The notes: generated by a model not told the origin, from the letters alone. DNA of 64,000 nucleotides from Allobosea sp. 67-29 (GCF_001898115.1 NZ_MKSQ01000007.1:409324-473323); one strand, 5' to 3'. Positions 17,825 through 27,678 are shown, numbered from the stretch's first letter. Program-made: numbers and translations.

Positions 17825-18385
17825 TTACTTGGCGTCCGACAGCATCCGCATCGAGATGATCTTGTCGGGATTCGTCACCTGGCCGCTGCCGGACGCCCCC
17901 TTCTTGATCTTGCGGACCGCATCCATCCCGGAAACCACCTCGCCGAACAGCGTATAGCTGCCGGTCAGCGAGCCGCAGCCCTCGTAGCAGATGAAGAACT
18001 GCGAATTGGCCGAGTTCGGCGACTGCGAGCGCGCCATGCCGACCGACCCGACCTTATAGGGCGTCTGGCTGAACTCGGCCGGAATGTTCGGCAGGTCCGA
18101 GCCGCCGGTGCCGGTGCCCGTCGGGTCGCCGGTCTGGGCCATGAAGCCGTCGATGACACGGTGAAAGACGATGCCGTCGTAGAAGTGGCGCTTCACCAGG
18201 GTCTTGATCTGCGCGACGTGCTTCGGCGCGAGATCGGGCCGAAGCCGGATCGTCACCGGGCCATCCTTGGTGGTCAGCACCACCGTGTTCTCCGGGTCGA
18301 GCTTCGGGGCCGGGGCGGCGGTCTGCGCCTGGGCAAGGCCGAGCGAGGCGACGAGGGCTAGGGCGGCAAGCGGGCTGCGCAGCAT
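17825..18385 (-). CDS. ppiA: Periplasmic peptidyl-prolyl cis-trans isomerase (cyclophilin type)
   Basis: Exported cyclophilin for folding in the periplasm. The signal peptide MLRSPLAALALVASLGLAQA is followed by a cyclophilin domain with FHRVIDGFMAQ, GTGTGGSD and SANSQFFI. Three in-frame ATGs lie close together (18397, 18391, 18385). 18385 is preferred because GGAG lies six bases upstream and the signal peptide is then ideal. 186 residues. It leads the run ppiA, TolA-like, ppiB, VOC, queA. Confidence 0.9.
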   Translation of the reverse strand: MLRSPLAALALVASLGLAQAQTAAPAPKLDPENTVVLTTKDGPVTIRLRPDLAPKHVAQIKTLVKRHFYDGIVFHRVIDGFMAQTGDPTGTGTGGSDLPNIPAEFSQTPYKVGSVGMARSQSPNSANSQFFICYEGCGSLTGSYTLFGEVVSGMDAVRKIKKGASGSGQVTNPDKIISMRMLSDAK

Positions 18386-18486
18386 GAACATCTCCATGGC
18401 CGCCAGATCCCGGCGGCGCTGCCCCGGTGAGTAGCCGCATCCTTTGGCCGGAACAAGGCGCGACCGCGCCTCTGATTCCGCCTTTG

Positions 18487-18505
18487 TTGCACTGCACAAG
18501 TGCAA
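18487..18505. promoter_or_regulatory. Inverted repeat upstream of ppiA
   Basis: TTGCAC, 7 bases, GTGCAA: a perfect 6-bp dyad 102 bases upstream of the chosen ppiA start. It could be an operator. No known regulator is recognised. Confidence 0.25.
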
Positions 18506-18662
18506 TCGAGATTGAATTTGCAAAAAGTTGAGGCGCGACGTGCCTAAACTGATGACAGCTCCGTCACAATCGGCTAATCCTTCCCGGGCTGGGCACGCTT
18601 TGTTAGGCAGAGCGCCGCGGACCAGGTCTCGGGAGGAACGAACGCCCGCTAGTATACAAGTC

Positions 18663-18740
18663 GTACGCTTTTGAGACGTGCGCCGATACTGCGGAAAAAA
18701 GCGTACTTACCAAGGCAAGGCATCGGCCTTGCCTTTTTCT
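18663..18740 (+). ncRNA. Candidate small RNA ending in an intrinsic terminator
   Basis: Two stem-loops in series on the plus strand. The first pairs GTACGCTTTT (18663-18672) with AAAAGCGTAC (18697-18706). The second is a terminator, AAGGCAAGG / CCTTGCCTT with a CATCGG loop, then TTTCT and a further T-rich run. Genes on both sides are on the minus strand, so the terminator serves no visible gene. The 5' end and promoter were not found, so the RNA may begin further upstream. Confidence 0.35.
18712..18740 (+). terminator. Plus-strand intrinsic terminator with no upstream gene
   Basis: Perfect 9-bp stem (18712-18720 with 18727-18735), 6-base loop, then a T-rich tail on the plus strand. The reverse strand lacks a T-run directly after the stem. 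Confidence 0.7.
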
Positions 18741-18905
18741 TTGGCCGCTTCCCCTGAGGCGTCACCCTGCGGCATCCCCGCACTGAAGCGATGCTGCAGT
18801 TGCGCTCGATGCGCGTGCTTTTGCTCCGATTCGGACGAAACAGCTTCTCGCGGGAGGCTTTCGGCACATTGCCGAGCGAAGACGCCGCTGACGGGGCGCA
18901 TGCCC

Positions 18906-19136
18906 TCAGAAATCGTAGGCCGACCAGATATACCAGACGAAGACGAAGATGACGGCGGCGATGACCGAGGTGATCGCTGCCTTCTTCAGCAGGCCCGGCA
19001 GCACCGGGGCACCGGGCTCGGTGCCATCGACGACATCGCCGCTCTCCTGCTGGCTCCGAATGCCGAAGGGCAGCACGGCGAACAGCACCGTCCACCAGAT
19101 GATGAAATAGACCGCGAGCGCGCTGGCGATTGTCAT
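18906..19136 (-). CDS. DUF1467 family small membrane protein
   Basis: 76-residue inner-membrane protein with two transmembrane helices: ALAVYFIIWWTVLFAVLPFG near the N-terminus and a second of about 19 residues near the C-terminus (AAITSVIAAVIFVFVWYIW). The pattern and the context downstream of mce match DUF1467, which is conserved in Rhizobiales and of unknown function. The start overlaps the RidA stop by four bases. Confidence 0.85.
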   Translation of the reverse strand: MTIASALAVYFIIWWTVLFAVLPFGIRSQQESGDVVDGTEPGAPVLPGLLKKAAITSVIAAVIFVFVWYIWSAYDF

Positions 19137-19525
19137 GATGCGGCTCCCGCCAGGGCGATGCAGGAAAAGGCGACCCGCGCCTCGGTCGGGACGCCGAAGC
19201 GGGCGGTATGGCGCGCCGGCAGGCCGCCGGGGAAGTGCGTCACATACGCGGCGTTGCAGGCGGCATAGTCGGCCGGATCCGTGATCAGCATCGTCATCTG
19301 CACGACGCGATCCAGCGAGCTTCCCGCCTCCGCCAGGATTTCCGCAACGCGGCCCAATGCATTGCGCACCTCCTCGGCCGGGGTCGCGCCGCGGTGGATG
19401 CCGCGGGCCGGATCATGCGGTGCGGAGTGCCCGGAAACGAAGACGAGGCCTCCGGCAACGGTCGCGGCACTGAACGGGCGCGGCGAACCGGCCTCCGGCT
19501 GACCGAAGAAGACGATGTCGGACAT
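19133..19525 (-). CDS. RidA family protein
   Basis: Member of the YjgF/YER057c/UK114 family. Classical RidA hydrolyses reactive enamine/imine intermediates from PLP enzymes to keto acids. The 130 residues show VAGGLVFVSGH, a middle region of helices with the NALGRVAEIL pattern, and ARVAFSCIAL near the C-terminus. Whether it is an archetypal RidA or a divergent Rid subfamily is unclear. It is placed between mce and DUF1467, overlapping the latter by four bases. Confidence 0.82.
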   Translation of the reverse strand: MSDIVFFGQPEAGSPRPFSAATVAGGLVFVSGHSAPHDPARGIHRGATPAEEVRNALGRVAEILAEAGSSLDRVVQMTMLITDPADYAACNAAYVTHFPGGLPARHTARFGVPTEARVAFSCIALAGAAS

Positions 19526-19529
19526 GGGC

Positions 19530-19934
19530 TCAGGCCTGTTCCAGCTCGACCAGCGTGCCGAGGAAATCCTTCGGGTGCAGGAAAAGCACCGGCTTGCCGT
19601 GAGCGCCGATGCGCGGCTCGCCGGAGCCCAGCACGCGCGCGCCCTGCTCCTTCAGCCGGTCGCGGGCGGCGAGGATATCGTCGACTTCGTAGCAGATGTG
19701 ATGGATGCCGCCATCGGGATTGCGCTCGAGGAACTTGGCGACGGGAGAGTCAGCCCCCAGCGGTTCCAGCAACTCGACCTTGGTGTTGGGCAGTTCGACG
19801 AAGACCACGGTGACGCCGTGATCCGGCTCGGGCTGCGGCTGCGAGACGCGCGCGCCGAGCGTGTCGCGATAGAGCGCCGTCGAGGCCGCGAGATCCTTCA
19901 CGGCGATGGCGACATGGTTGAGGCGTCCGATCAT
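19530..19934 (-). CDS. mce: Methylmalonyl-CoA epimerase
   Basis: Interconverts (R)- and (S)-methylmalonyl-CoA in propionyl-CoA metabolism. The 134-residue VOC-fold protein has metal ligands in the expected places: His in LNHVAIAVKDL, Glu in VELLEPLG, His in GGIHHICYEVDDI, and Glu in GTLVELEQ at the C-terminus. The RNase J-mce-DUF1467 context matches the usual Rhizobiales order. RidA follows after four bases. Confidence 0.92.
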   Translation of the reverse strand: MIGRLNHVAIAVKDLAASTALYRDTLGARVSQPQPEPDHGVTVVFVELPNTKVELLEPLGADSPVAKFLERNPDGGIHHICYEVDDILAARDRLKEQGARVLGSGEPRIGAHGKPVLFLHPKDFLGTLVELEQA

Positions 19935-19948
19935 GGCAGCTCCGCTCA

Positions 19949-20002
19949 GGCAGTCGGCAATGGGCAGTCGGTAGCCGCAGTGGCGTTCGCGTCCCGACTG
20001 CC
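19949..20002. repeat. Short direct and inverted repeat between mce and RNase J
   Basis: GGCAGTCGG occurs twice in direct orientation (19949-19957, 19963-19971). Its complement CCGACTGCC occurs at 19994-20002, followed by a CTACTGCCTACT run. The RNA could fold into a 9-bp stem with either copy. It lies between the two genes on the minus strand and could be a terminator-like or dispersed intergenic element. Confidence 0.45.
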
Positions 20003-20023
20003 TACTGCCTACTCCCGACCGTC

Positions 20024-21694
20024 CTACACCTCAATCACCAGCGCATGCACCAGCGGCTTCTTGCCCCATTCCTCGTTGACGGCACTGCGCACGCCGCGCT
20101 CCAGCGCGTTGCGCAGGGCTTCAGGGTCGCGTCGGCGGGCCTCGGGGATGCCGTCGAGGAGTTCGGCGACGGTGTCGGCGACATATTCGTCGAAATCCGT
20201 GCCGTCCTGGGTCCGCGGCGGCAAGCCGAGGATCGCGATCTCCGGCTCGCCGGCGATGCCGCCCTTCTCGTCGACGGCGACCGCCACCGAAACCATGCCG
20301 GCGAAAGACAATCGGCGGCGCTCCTGGATGGTCTTCTCCAGCGCGTTCACCAGCAGGCTGCCATCCTGATAGAGCCGGCCATGCGGCGCCTCGTCGGCCT
20401 TGCGGGCGCCGTCGCCCGAGATCGCGACCACGTCGCCATTGCCGGCGCGCAGCACGTGCCTGACGCCGAGACTGCGGGCGAAGCTCTCATGCTCGGCCAG
20501 ATGCAGATCCTCGCCATGGGCGGGGATCGCGATCTGCGGCTTCAGCCAGCCATAGAGCCGGGCCAGCTCCTCGCGGCGCGGATGGCCGGAGACATGGACC
20601 AGATGGGTGCGGTCGGTGATGATCTCGATATTGTCGCGGGCCAGCGCGTTCAGGATGTTGCCGACCGATTTCTCGTTGCCGGGGATGGTGCGCGAGGAGA
20701 AAATGACCCGGTCGCCCGGCGAAAGCGCGATCTCGGGATGGTCGTCGGCAGCGATGCGCGAAAGCGCCGCACGCGGCTCGCCCTGGCTGCCGGTGAGCAG
20801 CGCCACCACCTTGTCGCGCGGCAGGTAGCCATAGGCGTCGACCGGGCGAAAACCCGGTATGCCGTCGAGATAGCCGCATTCGCGCGCCACGTCGATCACC
20901 CGCTCCATGGCGCGGCCGACGACAACGACCTCCCGCTCGTTCGCCATCGCCGCCTCGGCCACCGCGCGCAGGCGTGCGACGTTCGAGGCGAAGGTGGTGA
21001 CGGCGACCCGGCCCGGCGCCGACTGCACCAGCTCCTTGAGCTTGGCCGCGACATCGGCCTCGCTCGGGCTGATGCCTTCGCGCATGACGTTGGTCGAGTC
21101 GCAGATCAGCGCGAGGACGCCCTCCTCGCCGAGCTCGCGCAGGCGCTTCTCGTCGGTCGGCAGGCCGACGCGCGGGGTCGGGTCGATCTTCCAGTCGCCG
21201 GTATGGACGAGCAGCCCGGCCGGGGTCCGGATGGCCAGCGCGTTCGACTCGGGGATGGAGTGCGCGACGGGCACGAACTCGATATCGAAGGGGCCGAGCG
21301 TGATCCGCCCGCCCTGCGGCACGACGTTGATCTCGACCTTGGGCGCGCCCGGCTCCGACAGGCGGCGCGTGCCGAGCAGGCCGGCGGCGAACGGCGTGCA
21401 GTAGACCGGCGCGCGCAACGAGGGCCAGAGCGCCGCAAGCGCGCCGATATGGTCCTCATGGGCGTGGGTGATGACGATCCCGAGAAGGTTCGCCCGCTCC
21501 TCGATGATGTAGCGCAGGTCGGGCAGGACGATATCGACGCCCGGCGCCTCCGGCCCGGCGAAGGACAGCCCGCAATCGACCAGGATCCATTTTCGCCGGC
21601 CCTCGGGCCCGAAGCCGTAGAGAGCGGCGTTCATGCCGATCTCGCCGAGGCCGCCGAGGGGAACGAAAACGAGCTGGTCGCTGGAACGGGTCAC
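20024..21694 (-). CDS. rnj: Ribonuclease J
   Basis: Metallo-beta-lactamase/beta-CASP RNase with 5'-exo and endonuclease activity in rRNA and mRNA maturation. The metal motif THAHEDH lies at 76-82. Further motifs include VAHSIPES, VHTGDWKID, the beta-CASP region (about 210-350) and HVSGHPRREE. The start is taken as GTG 21694 (MTRSSDQLVFVPLGGLGEIGMN), preceded by AGGA; the longer frame has a non-homologous extension. 556 residues, as in related species. Confidence 0.93.
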   Translation of the reverse strand: MTRSSDQLVFVPLGGLGEIGMNAALYGFGPEGRRKWILVDCGLSFAGPEAPGVDIVLPDLRYIIEERANLLGIVITHAHEDHIGALAALWPSLRAPVYCTPFAAGLLGTRRLSEPGAPKVEINVVPQGGRITLGPFDIEFVPVAHSIPESNALAIRTPAGLLVHTGDWKIDPTPRVGLPTDEKRLRELGEEGVLALICDSTNVMREGISPSEADVAAKLKELVQSAPGRVAVTTFASNVARLRAVAEAAMANEREVVVVGRAMERVIDVARECGYLDGIPGFRPVDAYGYLPRDKVVALLTGSQGEPRAALSRIAADDHPEIALSPGDRVIFSSRTIPGNEKSVGNILNALARDNIEIITDRTHLVHVSGHPRREELARLYGWLKPQIAIPAHGEDLHLAEHESFARSLGVRHVLRAGNGDVVAISGDGARKADEAPHGRLYQDGSLLVNALEKTIQERRRLSFAGMVSVAVAVDEKGGIAGEPEIAILGLPPRTQDGTDFDEYVADTVAELLDGIPEARRRDPEALRNALERGVRSAVNEEWGKKPLVHALVIEV

Positions 21695-21903
21695 TGGCAA
21701 TCCTGATTCTGGCAATGGCTTGATCGATGCCGCGTGATGGCAACGAGCGGTATAGCATCGGAAGGCGGAATTCACATTTCCGCGGATTCCGATGCGATAA
21801 CAATCCGATAGAGCATCACAACCGCGTCCGGTCGAGCGCCCGATGATCTAGCACGCCGGCGGCTTCGTCTCCAGATCGAAGCAGGTCGAGCCGGGGCCAA
21901 CGA

Positions 21904-22662
21904 TCAGGCGGGACGTCCGAAGAACAGGTCGCCAGCGTCGATCAGGCGCCGTCCGGCCTCGGTTTCGAGTTCCAGGCGCCCGATCGGATCGAGGCCGATG
22001 AAGATGCCGGCGAGTGGCCCTTCCGGCAGTCGGATCGTGATGGTCTCGCCCAGGAAGGCGGCCCGCTCGAGCCAGGCGGCACGCGTCGGGCCGAAGCCGC
22101 CGGGCTGCGACCAGACGGCGAAGCGCCTGGCCCAGGCGTCGCTGAGGGCGCCGAGCAGCGCCTCGACGCTCGCCTCCGGCGCAACCGCCTTGAGATAGGT
22201 CGCGGGATAGGGCGTATCGGACGGGCAGGAGGCGATATTGACTCCACAGCCGAGAATGACGTTGAGCCGCCCGCCGCGGCTCTCGCCTTCGAGCAGCAGG
22301 CCGGAGGTCTTGGCGCCGCCGAGCAGCAGGTCGTTGGGCCATTTCAGCCTTAGGCCGGAGGCCGCAGGTCCGAGCAGCCCGGCTGCGGCATCGTGCAGCG
22401 CGAGGCCGGCGACGAAGCCGAGCTGCGGCGCGAGCGCCGGCTCGCAGGGGTCGGTCAGGAGCAGGCTGGCGTAGAGATTGCCGGGCGGCGAGCCCCACTG
22501 CCGGCCGTGGCGCCCGCGCCCGGCATGCTGGCTGCGGGCGACGATCCAGAGCTTGCCGGGCTCGCCCTGCTCGAGAGCCCGGCGGGCCTCGTCCATCGTC
22601 GAGGCCACCTCGTCCCGGACGACCAGCCGGTAGCTCGCAGCACGAGCCGCTTCGCCGAGCAC
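21904..22662 (-). CDS. birA: Biotin--[acetyl-CoA-carboxylase] ligase
   Basis: Activates biotin with ATP and attaches it to biotin carboxyl carrier protein. It has the biotin-binding GRGRHGRQW, KWPNDLLLGG and a C-terminal SH3-like domain. There is no N-terminal winged helix, so it is a monofunctional ligase and not a repressor, as is usual in Rhizobiales. The start is uncertain: GTG 22662 sits just after the nuoN stop (11 bases), giving 252 residues. The upstream frame overlaps nuoN and is not expected. Confidence 0.9.
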   Translation of the reverse strand: MLGEAARAASYRLVVRDEVASTMDEARRALEQGEPGKLWIVARSQHAGRGRHGRQWGSPPGNLYASLLLTDPCEPALAPQLGFVAGLALHDAAAGLLGPAASGLRLKWPNDLLLGGAKTSGLLLEGESRGGRLNVILGCGVNIASCPSDTPYPATYLKAVAPEASVEALLGALSDAWARRFAVWSQPGGFGPTRAAWLERAAFLGETITIRLPEGPLAGIFIGLDPIGRLELETEAGRRLIDAGDLFFGRPA

Positions 22663-22673
22663 GCGCTGCGAGC

Positions 22674-24101
22674 TCAGAACAGCGACTTCGCCGCCGCGGC
22701 AGCCGAGTCGAACAGGGGCGCCGGAACGAAGGACAGCACCAGCACGAACAGCGCCGAGATCAGCAACACCGTGCGCACCCCGAGATCGGCCTCCTCGAAG
22801 GCCGGTTTCGGATCGTCGAAATACATCACCTTGACCAGGCGCAGATAGTAGTAGGCGCCGACCACGCTGGTCAGCACGCCGACCACGGCCAGCACGTAGA
22901 GCTTGGCGTTGATCGCGGCGAGGAAGACGTACCACTTCGCCCAGAAGCCGGCGAGCGGCGGGATGCCGGCGAGCGAGAACATCATCATCGACAGCGCAAA
23001 CGCCATCCAGCCATTGGTCCGCGACAGGCCGGCGAGCTCGGAGATGTCCTCGACCAGCTTGCCGTCGCGGCGCATCATCAGCACGCAGGCGAAGGCGGCG
23101 AGCGTCGTGGCGAGGTAGATCGCCATGTAGGTCATCACGCCCTGCACGCCTTCGGGCGTGCCGGCGGCGAGACCGACCAGCGCATAGCCCATGTTGGCGA
23201 TCGAGGAATAGGCCAGCAGGCGCTTGATGTTGCGCTGGCCGATCGCGGCGAACGCGCCGAGCGCCATCGAGGCGATCGCGATGAAGATGATGATCTGGCG
23301 CCAGTCGTGGATCGCGCCCGGGAAGGCGCCGATGAAGATCCGGATCACCATCGCCATGGCGGCCATCTTCGGAGCCGAGGCGAAGAAGGCCGCGATCGGG
23401 GTCGGAGCGCCCTCATAGACGTCCGGCGTCCACATGTGGAACGGCACGGCCGAGATCTTGAAGACGACGCCGGCCGCGATGAAGACGATGCCGAAGATCA
23501 GGCCGAGCCCGGCGTGGCCGCCCTGCGTCGCCGCGGCGATCCCGGTGAAGCTGACCGTTCCGGTGAAGCCATAGACCAGCGAGCCGCCATAGAGCAGCAT
23601 GCCGGAGGAAAGCGTGCCGAGGATGAAGTACTTCAGGCCGGCTTCCGTCGATTTCGCATTGTCGCGGTCGAAGGCCGCGACGACGTAGAGCGCCAGCGAC
23701 TGCAGCTCGATGCCGATATAGAGCCCGATCAGGTCGTTGGCCGAGATCATCATCATCATGCCGATGGTGGCCAGCACGACGAGGACCGGGAACTCGAAGC
23801 GCATCACGCCGTCACGGCGCAGCGGGCTGGAGGCGAGCAGGATCGCCGCGCCGGCGCCGATCAGCGTCAGCACCTTCATGAAGCGCGCGAAGCCATCGAC
23901 GATGAAGCCGCCGTTGAAGGTCAGGAGCTTGCCCGTTCCCGACAGGACGAGCACCAGCGCCACGGCCAGCAGGACCAGCGCCGCCCCTTCCAGGAGACGG
24001 GCGGAGCGCTCGCGCTGGATGGCGCCGACCAGCACCATGGCGATGGCGCCAAGCGCCAGAATGATTTCCGGCAGGGCCGGGCCGAGAGCGGGCAGAGCCA
24101 T
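22674..24101 (-). CDS. nuoN: NADH-quinone oxidoreductase subunit N
   Basis: Antiporter-like membrane subunit of complex I, about 14 transmembrane helices in 475 residues, one of the proton-pumping modules. The core Proton_antipo_M pattern is visible, with a conserved membrane Glu and Lys (GLYIGIELQSLALYV, YEGAPTPI, KRLLAYSSIANMGYA). It is the last nuo gene; birA follows. It is ten bases after nuoM. Confidence 0.97.
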   Translation of the reverse strand: MALPALGPALPEIILALGAIAMVLVGAIQRERSARLLEGAALVLLAVALVLVLSGTGKLLTFNGGFIVDGFARFMKVLTLIGAGAAILLASSPLRRDGVMRFEFPVLVVLATIGMMMMISANDLIGLYIGIELQSLALYVVAAFDRDNAKSTEAGLKYFILGTLSSGMLLYGGSLVYGFTGTVSFTGIAAATQGGHAGLGLIFGIVFIAAGVVFKISAVPFHMWTPDVYEGAPTPIAAFFASAPKMAAMAMVIRIFIGAFPGAIHDWRQIIIFIAIASMALGAFAAIGQRNIKRLLAYSSIANMGYALVGLAAGTPEGVQGVMTYMAIYLATTLAAFACVLMMRRDGKLVEDISELAGLSRTNGWMAFALSMMMFSLAGIPPLAGFWAKWYVFLAAINAKLYVLAVVGVLTSVVGAYYYLRLVKVMYFDDPKPAFEEADLGVRTVLLISALFVLVLSFVPAPLFDSAAAAAKSLF

Positions 24102-24111
24102 GTCCGAGACC

Positions 24112-25626
24112 TTACTGCGCGGCCGCGAGCGCCGTCTTCGCGACGGTGAGCGCGGCCTGATAGTTCTTGATCAGCATTTCGGTCGGCGCCGCGAAGGCGT
24201 CGAGGATGGTGTGCGGCTGGATGCCGTACCAGATCGTCAGCAGGACGAGCGGGACCAGGATTGCGACCTCGCGGCCGTTCAGGTCCTGGATGTCCTTGAG
24301 CTCGGGCTTCACCAGTTCGCCGAACACGACGCGGCGATAGAGCCACAGCGCATAGCAGGCCGAGAGGATCACGCCCGAGGTGGCGAAGAAGGCGACCCAG
24401 GGATTGGCCCGGAACGAGCCGAGGAGCGTCAGGAATTCGCCGACGAAGCCCGAGGTACCCGGCAGGCCGACATTGGCCATGGTGAAGACCATGAAGACGA
24501 CCGCATAGAGCGGCATCCGGTTCACCAGCCCACCATAGGCGGCGATCTCGCGGGTATGCATGCGGTCGTAGATCACGCCGACGCAGAGGAAGAGCGCGCC
24601 CGAGACCAGCCCGTGGCTGACCATCTGGTACATCGCGCCCTGGATGCCCTGCGGGGTCAGCGTGAACAGACCCATGGTGACGAAGCCCATATGCGCCACC
24701 GAGGAATAGGCGATCAGCTTCTTGATGTCCTCCTGCATCATCGCCACCAGCGAGGTGTAGACGATGGCGATGACCGACAAAGCGAAGACCAGCGGCGCGA
24801 AATAATGCGACGCCTCGGGGAACATCGGAATCGAGAAGCGGATGAAGCCGTAGCCGCCCATCTTCAGCAGGATGGCCGCCAGCACGACGGAGCCCGCGGT
24901 CGGCGCCTCGACGTGGGCGTCGGGCAGCCAGGTATGGACCGGCCACATCGGCATCTTCACCGCGAAGGATGCGAAGAAGGCGAGCCAGAGCCAGGTCTGC
25001 ATGCCGGCCGGAAACTTGTGCGCGAGCAGCGAGGGAATGTCGGTGGTGCCCGCGTTCCAGTACATCGCCATCACGGCCAGCAGCATCAGCACCGAGCCGA
25101 GGAGCGTGTAGAGGAAGAACTTGTAGGAGGCGTAGACGCGCCGCTTGCCGCCCCAGATGCCGATGATCAGGAACATCGGGATCAGGCCCGCCTCGAAGAA
25201 CAGGTAGAACAGCACGAGGTCGAGCGCCGCGAAGACGCCGATCATCAGCGCCTCCAGCACCAGGAAGGCGACCATGTACTCGGCCACCCGCTTCTCGACC
25301 GAGGTCCAGGATGCGCCGATGCAGAACGGCATCAGGAAGGCCGTCAGCACGATGAACGGGAAGGAGAAGCCGTCGACGCCGAGCTTGAAGCGGATCGCCT
25401 CCGAGATCCAGGCATGGCTCTCGACGAGCTGGAAGCCAGGATCGGCCGGGTTGAAGCGGCTCCAGGCGATCCAGGCGAGGATGAAGGTCAGGACCGTCGT
25501 GAACAGCGCGATCCAGCGCGCGTTCGAGCCGACCGAGGCCTCGTCGCCGCGCAGCACGAGGATCAGCGCCGCGCCGACCAGCGGCAGGATCAGGAGACCG
25601 GTGAGGATACCGAAACCGAACATCAT
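24112..25626 (-). CDS. nuoM: NADH-quinone oxidoreductase subunit M
   Basis: Antiporter-like proton-channel subunit of complex I, 504 residues, about 14 helices. Typical motifs: [37 protein letters not shown], and [15 protein letters not shown]. The starts at 25626 and 25623 (two adjacent ATGs) are both possible. It follows nuoL by one base. Confidence 0.97.
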   Translation of the reverse strand: MMFGFGILTGLLILPLVGAALILVLRGDEASVGSNARWIALFTTVLTFILAWIAWSRFNPADPGFQLVESHAWISEAIRFKLGVDGFSFPFIVLTAFLMPFCIGASWTSVEKRVAEYMVAFLVLEALMIGVFAALDLVLFYLFFEAGLIPMFLIIGIWGGKRRVYASYKFFLYTLLGSVLMLLAVMAMYWNAGTTDIPSLLAHKFPAGMQTWLWLAFFASFAVKMPMWPVHTWLPDAHVEAPTAGSVVLAAILLKMGGYGFIRFSIPMFPEASHYFAPLVFALSVIAIVYTSLVAMMQEDIKKLIAYSSVAHMGFVTMGLFTLTPQGIQGAMYQMVSHGLVSGALFLCVGVIYDRMHTREIAAYGGLVNRMPLYAVVFMVFTMANVGLPGTSGFVGEFLTLLGSFRANPWVAFFATSGVILSACYALWLYRRVVFGELVKPELKDIQDLNGREVAILVPLVLLTIWYGIQPHTILDAFAAPTEMLIKNYQAALTVAKTALAAAQ

Positions 25627-25627
25627 C

Positions 25628-27649
25628 TCACCCGCGGGTCAGGAGATACCAGGTCACCAGCCCGGCGACACCGATCAGCATGGCGAAGGCATAGTGATAG
25701 AGATAACCGGTCTGCAGCCTGACGACGCGGTTGGTCACGTCGACGACGCGGGCCGAGACGCCGTCCGGGCCGAAGCCGTCGATGACGAAGCCGTCGCCCT
25801 TCTTCCACAGGAAGCGGCCGAGCCACTTCGCCGGACGCACGAACAGGAAGTCGTAGATCTCGTCGAAATACCACTTGTTGAGCAGGAACTGGTACAGCGC
25901 CGGGTTCGCCGCAGCGAGCCTGCCCGGGATGTCCGGCCGGCTGACATACATCCAGTAGGCCAGCGCGAAGCCGATCACCATCGCCGCGAACGGCGACCAG
26001 ACCACCCATTTCGGCACCTCGTGCATCGCGTGCAGGATGTGGTTGTCCTTGCCCATGAACAGCGCCGACTTCCAGAAATGCTCGAAGTCGTGGCCGACGA
26101 AATACTCCTTGAAGGCGTAGCCGGCGAAGATCGCCCCGGCCGAGAGCATGGCGAGCGGCAGCAGCATCACCCACGGGCTCTCATGGGGAGTGTGGTCATG
26201 GCCGTGGCCGCCATGGCCGTGATCGTCATGCGCCTGCTCGTCATGACCGTGCGCGGCATGAGCGTGGTCGTCGTGGCCATGCGCGGCATGGCCCCAGCGC
26301 GGCGCGCCCTCGAAGGTCATGAAATAGAGGCGCCAGGAATAGAACGACGTCATCGCCGCCGCGACCACCAGCAGCACGAAGGCATAGGAGGAGGCGAAGC
26401 CGCCATGCTCGACCGAGGCATAGGCGCTCTCGATGATCGCATCCTTCGAGAAATAGCCGGCGAAGCCGGGAAAGCCGGTCAGCGCCAGCGTGCCGATCGT
26501 CATCGCCGCGGCCGTGAAGGGGATGTATTTCCGCAGGCCGCCCATGTTCCGCATGTCCTGCTCGTGATGCATCGCGTGGATGACCGAGCCGGCGCCGAGG
26601 AACAGCAGCGCCTTGAAGAAGGCGTGGGTGAAGAGGTGGAAGATGCCGGCGCCGTAATTGCCGACGCCGAGCGCGACGAACATGTAGCCGAGCTGGGAGC
26701 AGGTCGAATAGGCGATGACGCGCTTGATGTCGTTCTGCACCAGGCCGACGGTCGCGGCGAAGAAGGCCGTGGTGGCGCCGATGACGGTGACGACCGTGAG
26801 CGCGACCGGCGCATATTCGAAGATCGGCGACAGGCGCGCCACCATGAAGACGCCGGCGGTGACCATGGTCGCGGCATGGATCAGCGCCGAGACCGGGGTC
26901 GGGCCTTCCATCGCGTCCGGCAGCCAGGTGTGCAGCAGGAACTGCGCCGACTTGCCCATCGCGCCCATGAACAGCAGCAGGCTCGCGATCGTCAGCGCGT
27001 TCCAGTCATAGCCGAGGAAGTGGAAGGGCTTGCCGACGAGCTCGCCGACATGCGGGAAGATCGAGTCGAAGGCGACCGAGCCGAACAGCACGAAGACCAG
27101 GAAGATGCCGAGCGAGAACCCGAAATCGCCGACGCGGTTGACGATGAAGGCCTTCATCGCCGCGGCGCAGGCAGAAGGCTTCTGGTACCAGAAGCCGATC
27201 AGCAGATAGGAGGCGAGGCCCACCCCTTCCCAGCCGAAGAACATCTGGACGAGGTTGTCCGACGTCACCAGCATCAGCATGGCGAAGGTGAAGAGCGAGA
27301 GATAGGCGAAGAAGCGCGGCCGGTGCGGGTCCTCGTGCATGTAGCCGATCGAGTAGAGGTGCACGAGCGACGACACGGTGTTGACCACGACCAGCATCAC
27401 CGCCGTCAGCGTGTCGACGCGGAAGGCCCAGTCGACCTGCAGCTCGCCGGAGGAGATCCAGCTCGCCACCTGGACGCGCGTCGTGCCGCCGCCGAAGCCG
27501 ACCTGGGCGAAGGCGACCCAGGACAGCACCGCCGAGACGACCAGCAGGGCCGTGGTGACGATCTCGGAGCCGCGGGGGCCGATCAGCCGGCCGAACAGGC
27601 CGGCGATCAGGAAGCCGATGAGAGGGAGGAAGACGATCGCGTGATACAT
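25628..27649 (-). CDS. nuoL: NADH-quinone oxidoreductase subunit L (with His-rich loop)
   Basis: Distal antiporter-like subunit of complex I, which also carries the long lateral helix. 673 residues, about 16 helices, with [39 protein letters not shown] and [16 protein letters not shown] loop at about 453-492 holds 14 histidines within some 37 residues, alternating with Asp, Gly and Ala. It is not a core motif of the family and could bind metal; similar loops are known from other alphaproteobacterial NuoL. Confidence 0.97.
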   Translation of the reverse strand: MYHAIVFLPLIGFLIAGLFGRLIGPRGSEIVTTALLVVSAVLSWVAFAQVGFGGGTTRVQVASWISSGELQVDWAFRVDTLTAVMLVVVNTVSSLVHLYSIGYMHEDPHRPRFFAYLSLFTFAMLMLVTSDNLVQMFFGWEGVGLASYLLIGFWYQKPSACAAAMKAFIVNRVGDFGFSLGIFLVFVLFGSVAFDSIFPHVGELVGKPFHFLGYDWNALTIASLLLFMGAMGKSAQFLLHTWLPDAMEGPTPVSALIHAATMVTAGVFMVARLSPIFEYAPVALTVVTVIGATTAFFAATVGLVQNDIKRVIAYSTCSQLGYMFVALGVGNYGAGIFHLFTHAFFKALLFLGAGSVIHAMHHEQDMRNMGGLRKYIPFTAAAMTIGTLALTGFPGFAGYFSKDAIIESAYASVEHGGFASSYAFVLLVVAAAMTSFYSWRLYFMTFEGAPRWGHAAHGHDDHAHAAHGHDEQAHDDHGHGGHGHDHTPHESPWVMLLPLAMLSAGAIFAGYAFKEYFVGHDFEHFWKSALFMGKDNHILHAMHEVPKWVVWSPFAAMVIGFALAYWMYVSRPDIPGRLAAANPALYQFLLNKWYFDEIYDFLFVRPAKWLGRFLWKKGDGFVIDGFGPDGVSARVVDVTNRVVRLQTGYLYHYAFAMLIGVAGLVTWYLLTRG

Positions 27650-27678
27650 GGCCGTGAGGTCCAGGCGCCCTAAAGCGC

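Larger units (their letters stand above)
18386..18905. other. 520-base non-coding region between ppiA and the DUF1467 gene
   Basis: No credible protein-coding frame. It contains the ppiA upstream region with a TTGCAC-N7-GTGCAA inverted repeat (18487-18505), a run of lower GC around 18510-18570, and a plus-strand hairpin plus terminator (18663-18740) although no plus-strand gene is nearby. proS, which usually follows DUF1467 in related gene orders, is absent. Confidence 0.6.

Noticed and set aside
25274..27673. Plus-strand frame of 799 codons over nuoL and nuoM
   Set aside because: Antisense shadow; the opposite strand holds well-conserved subunits.
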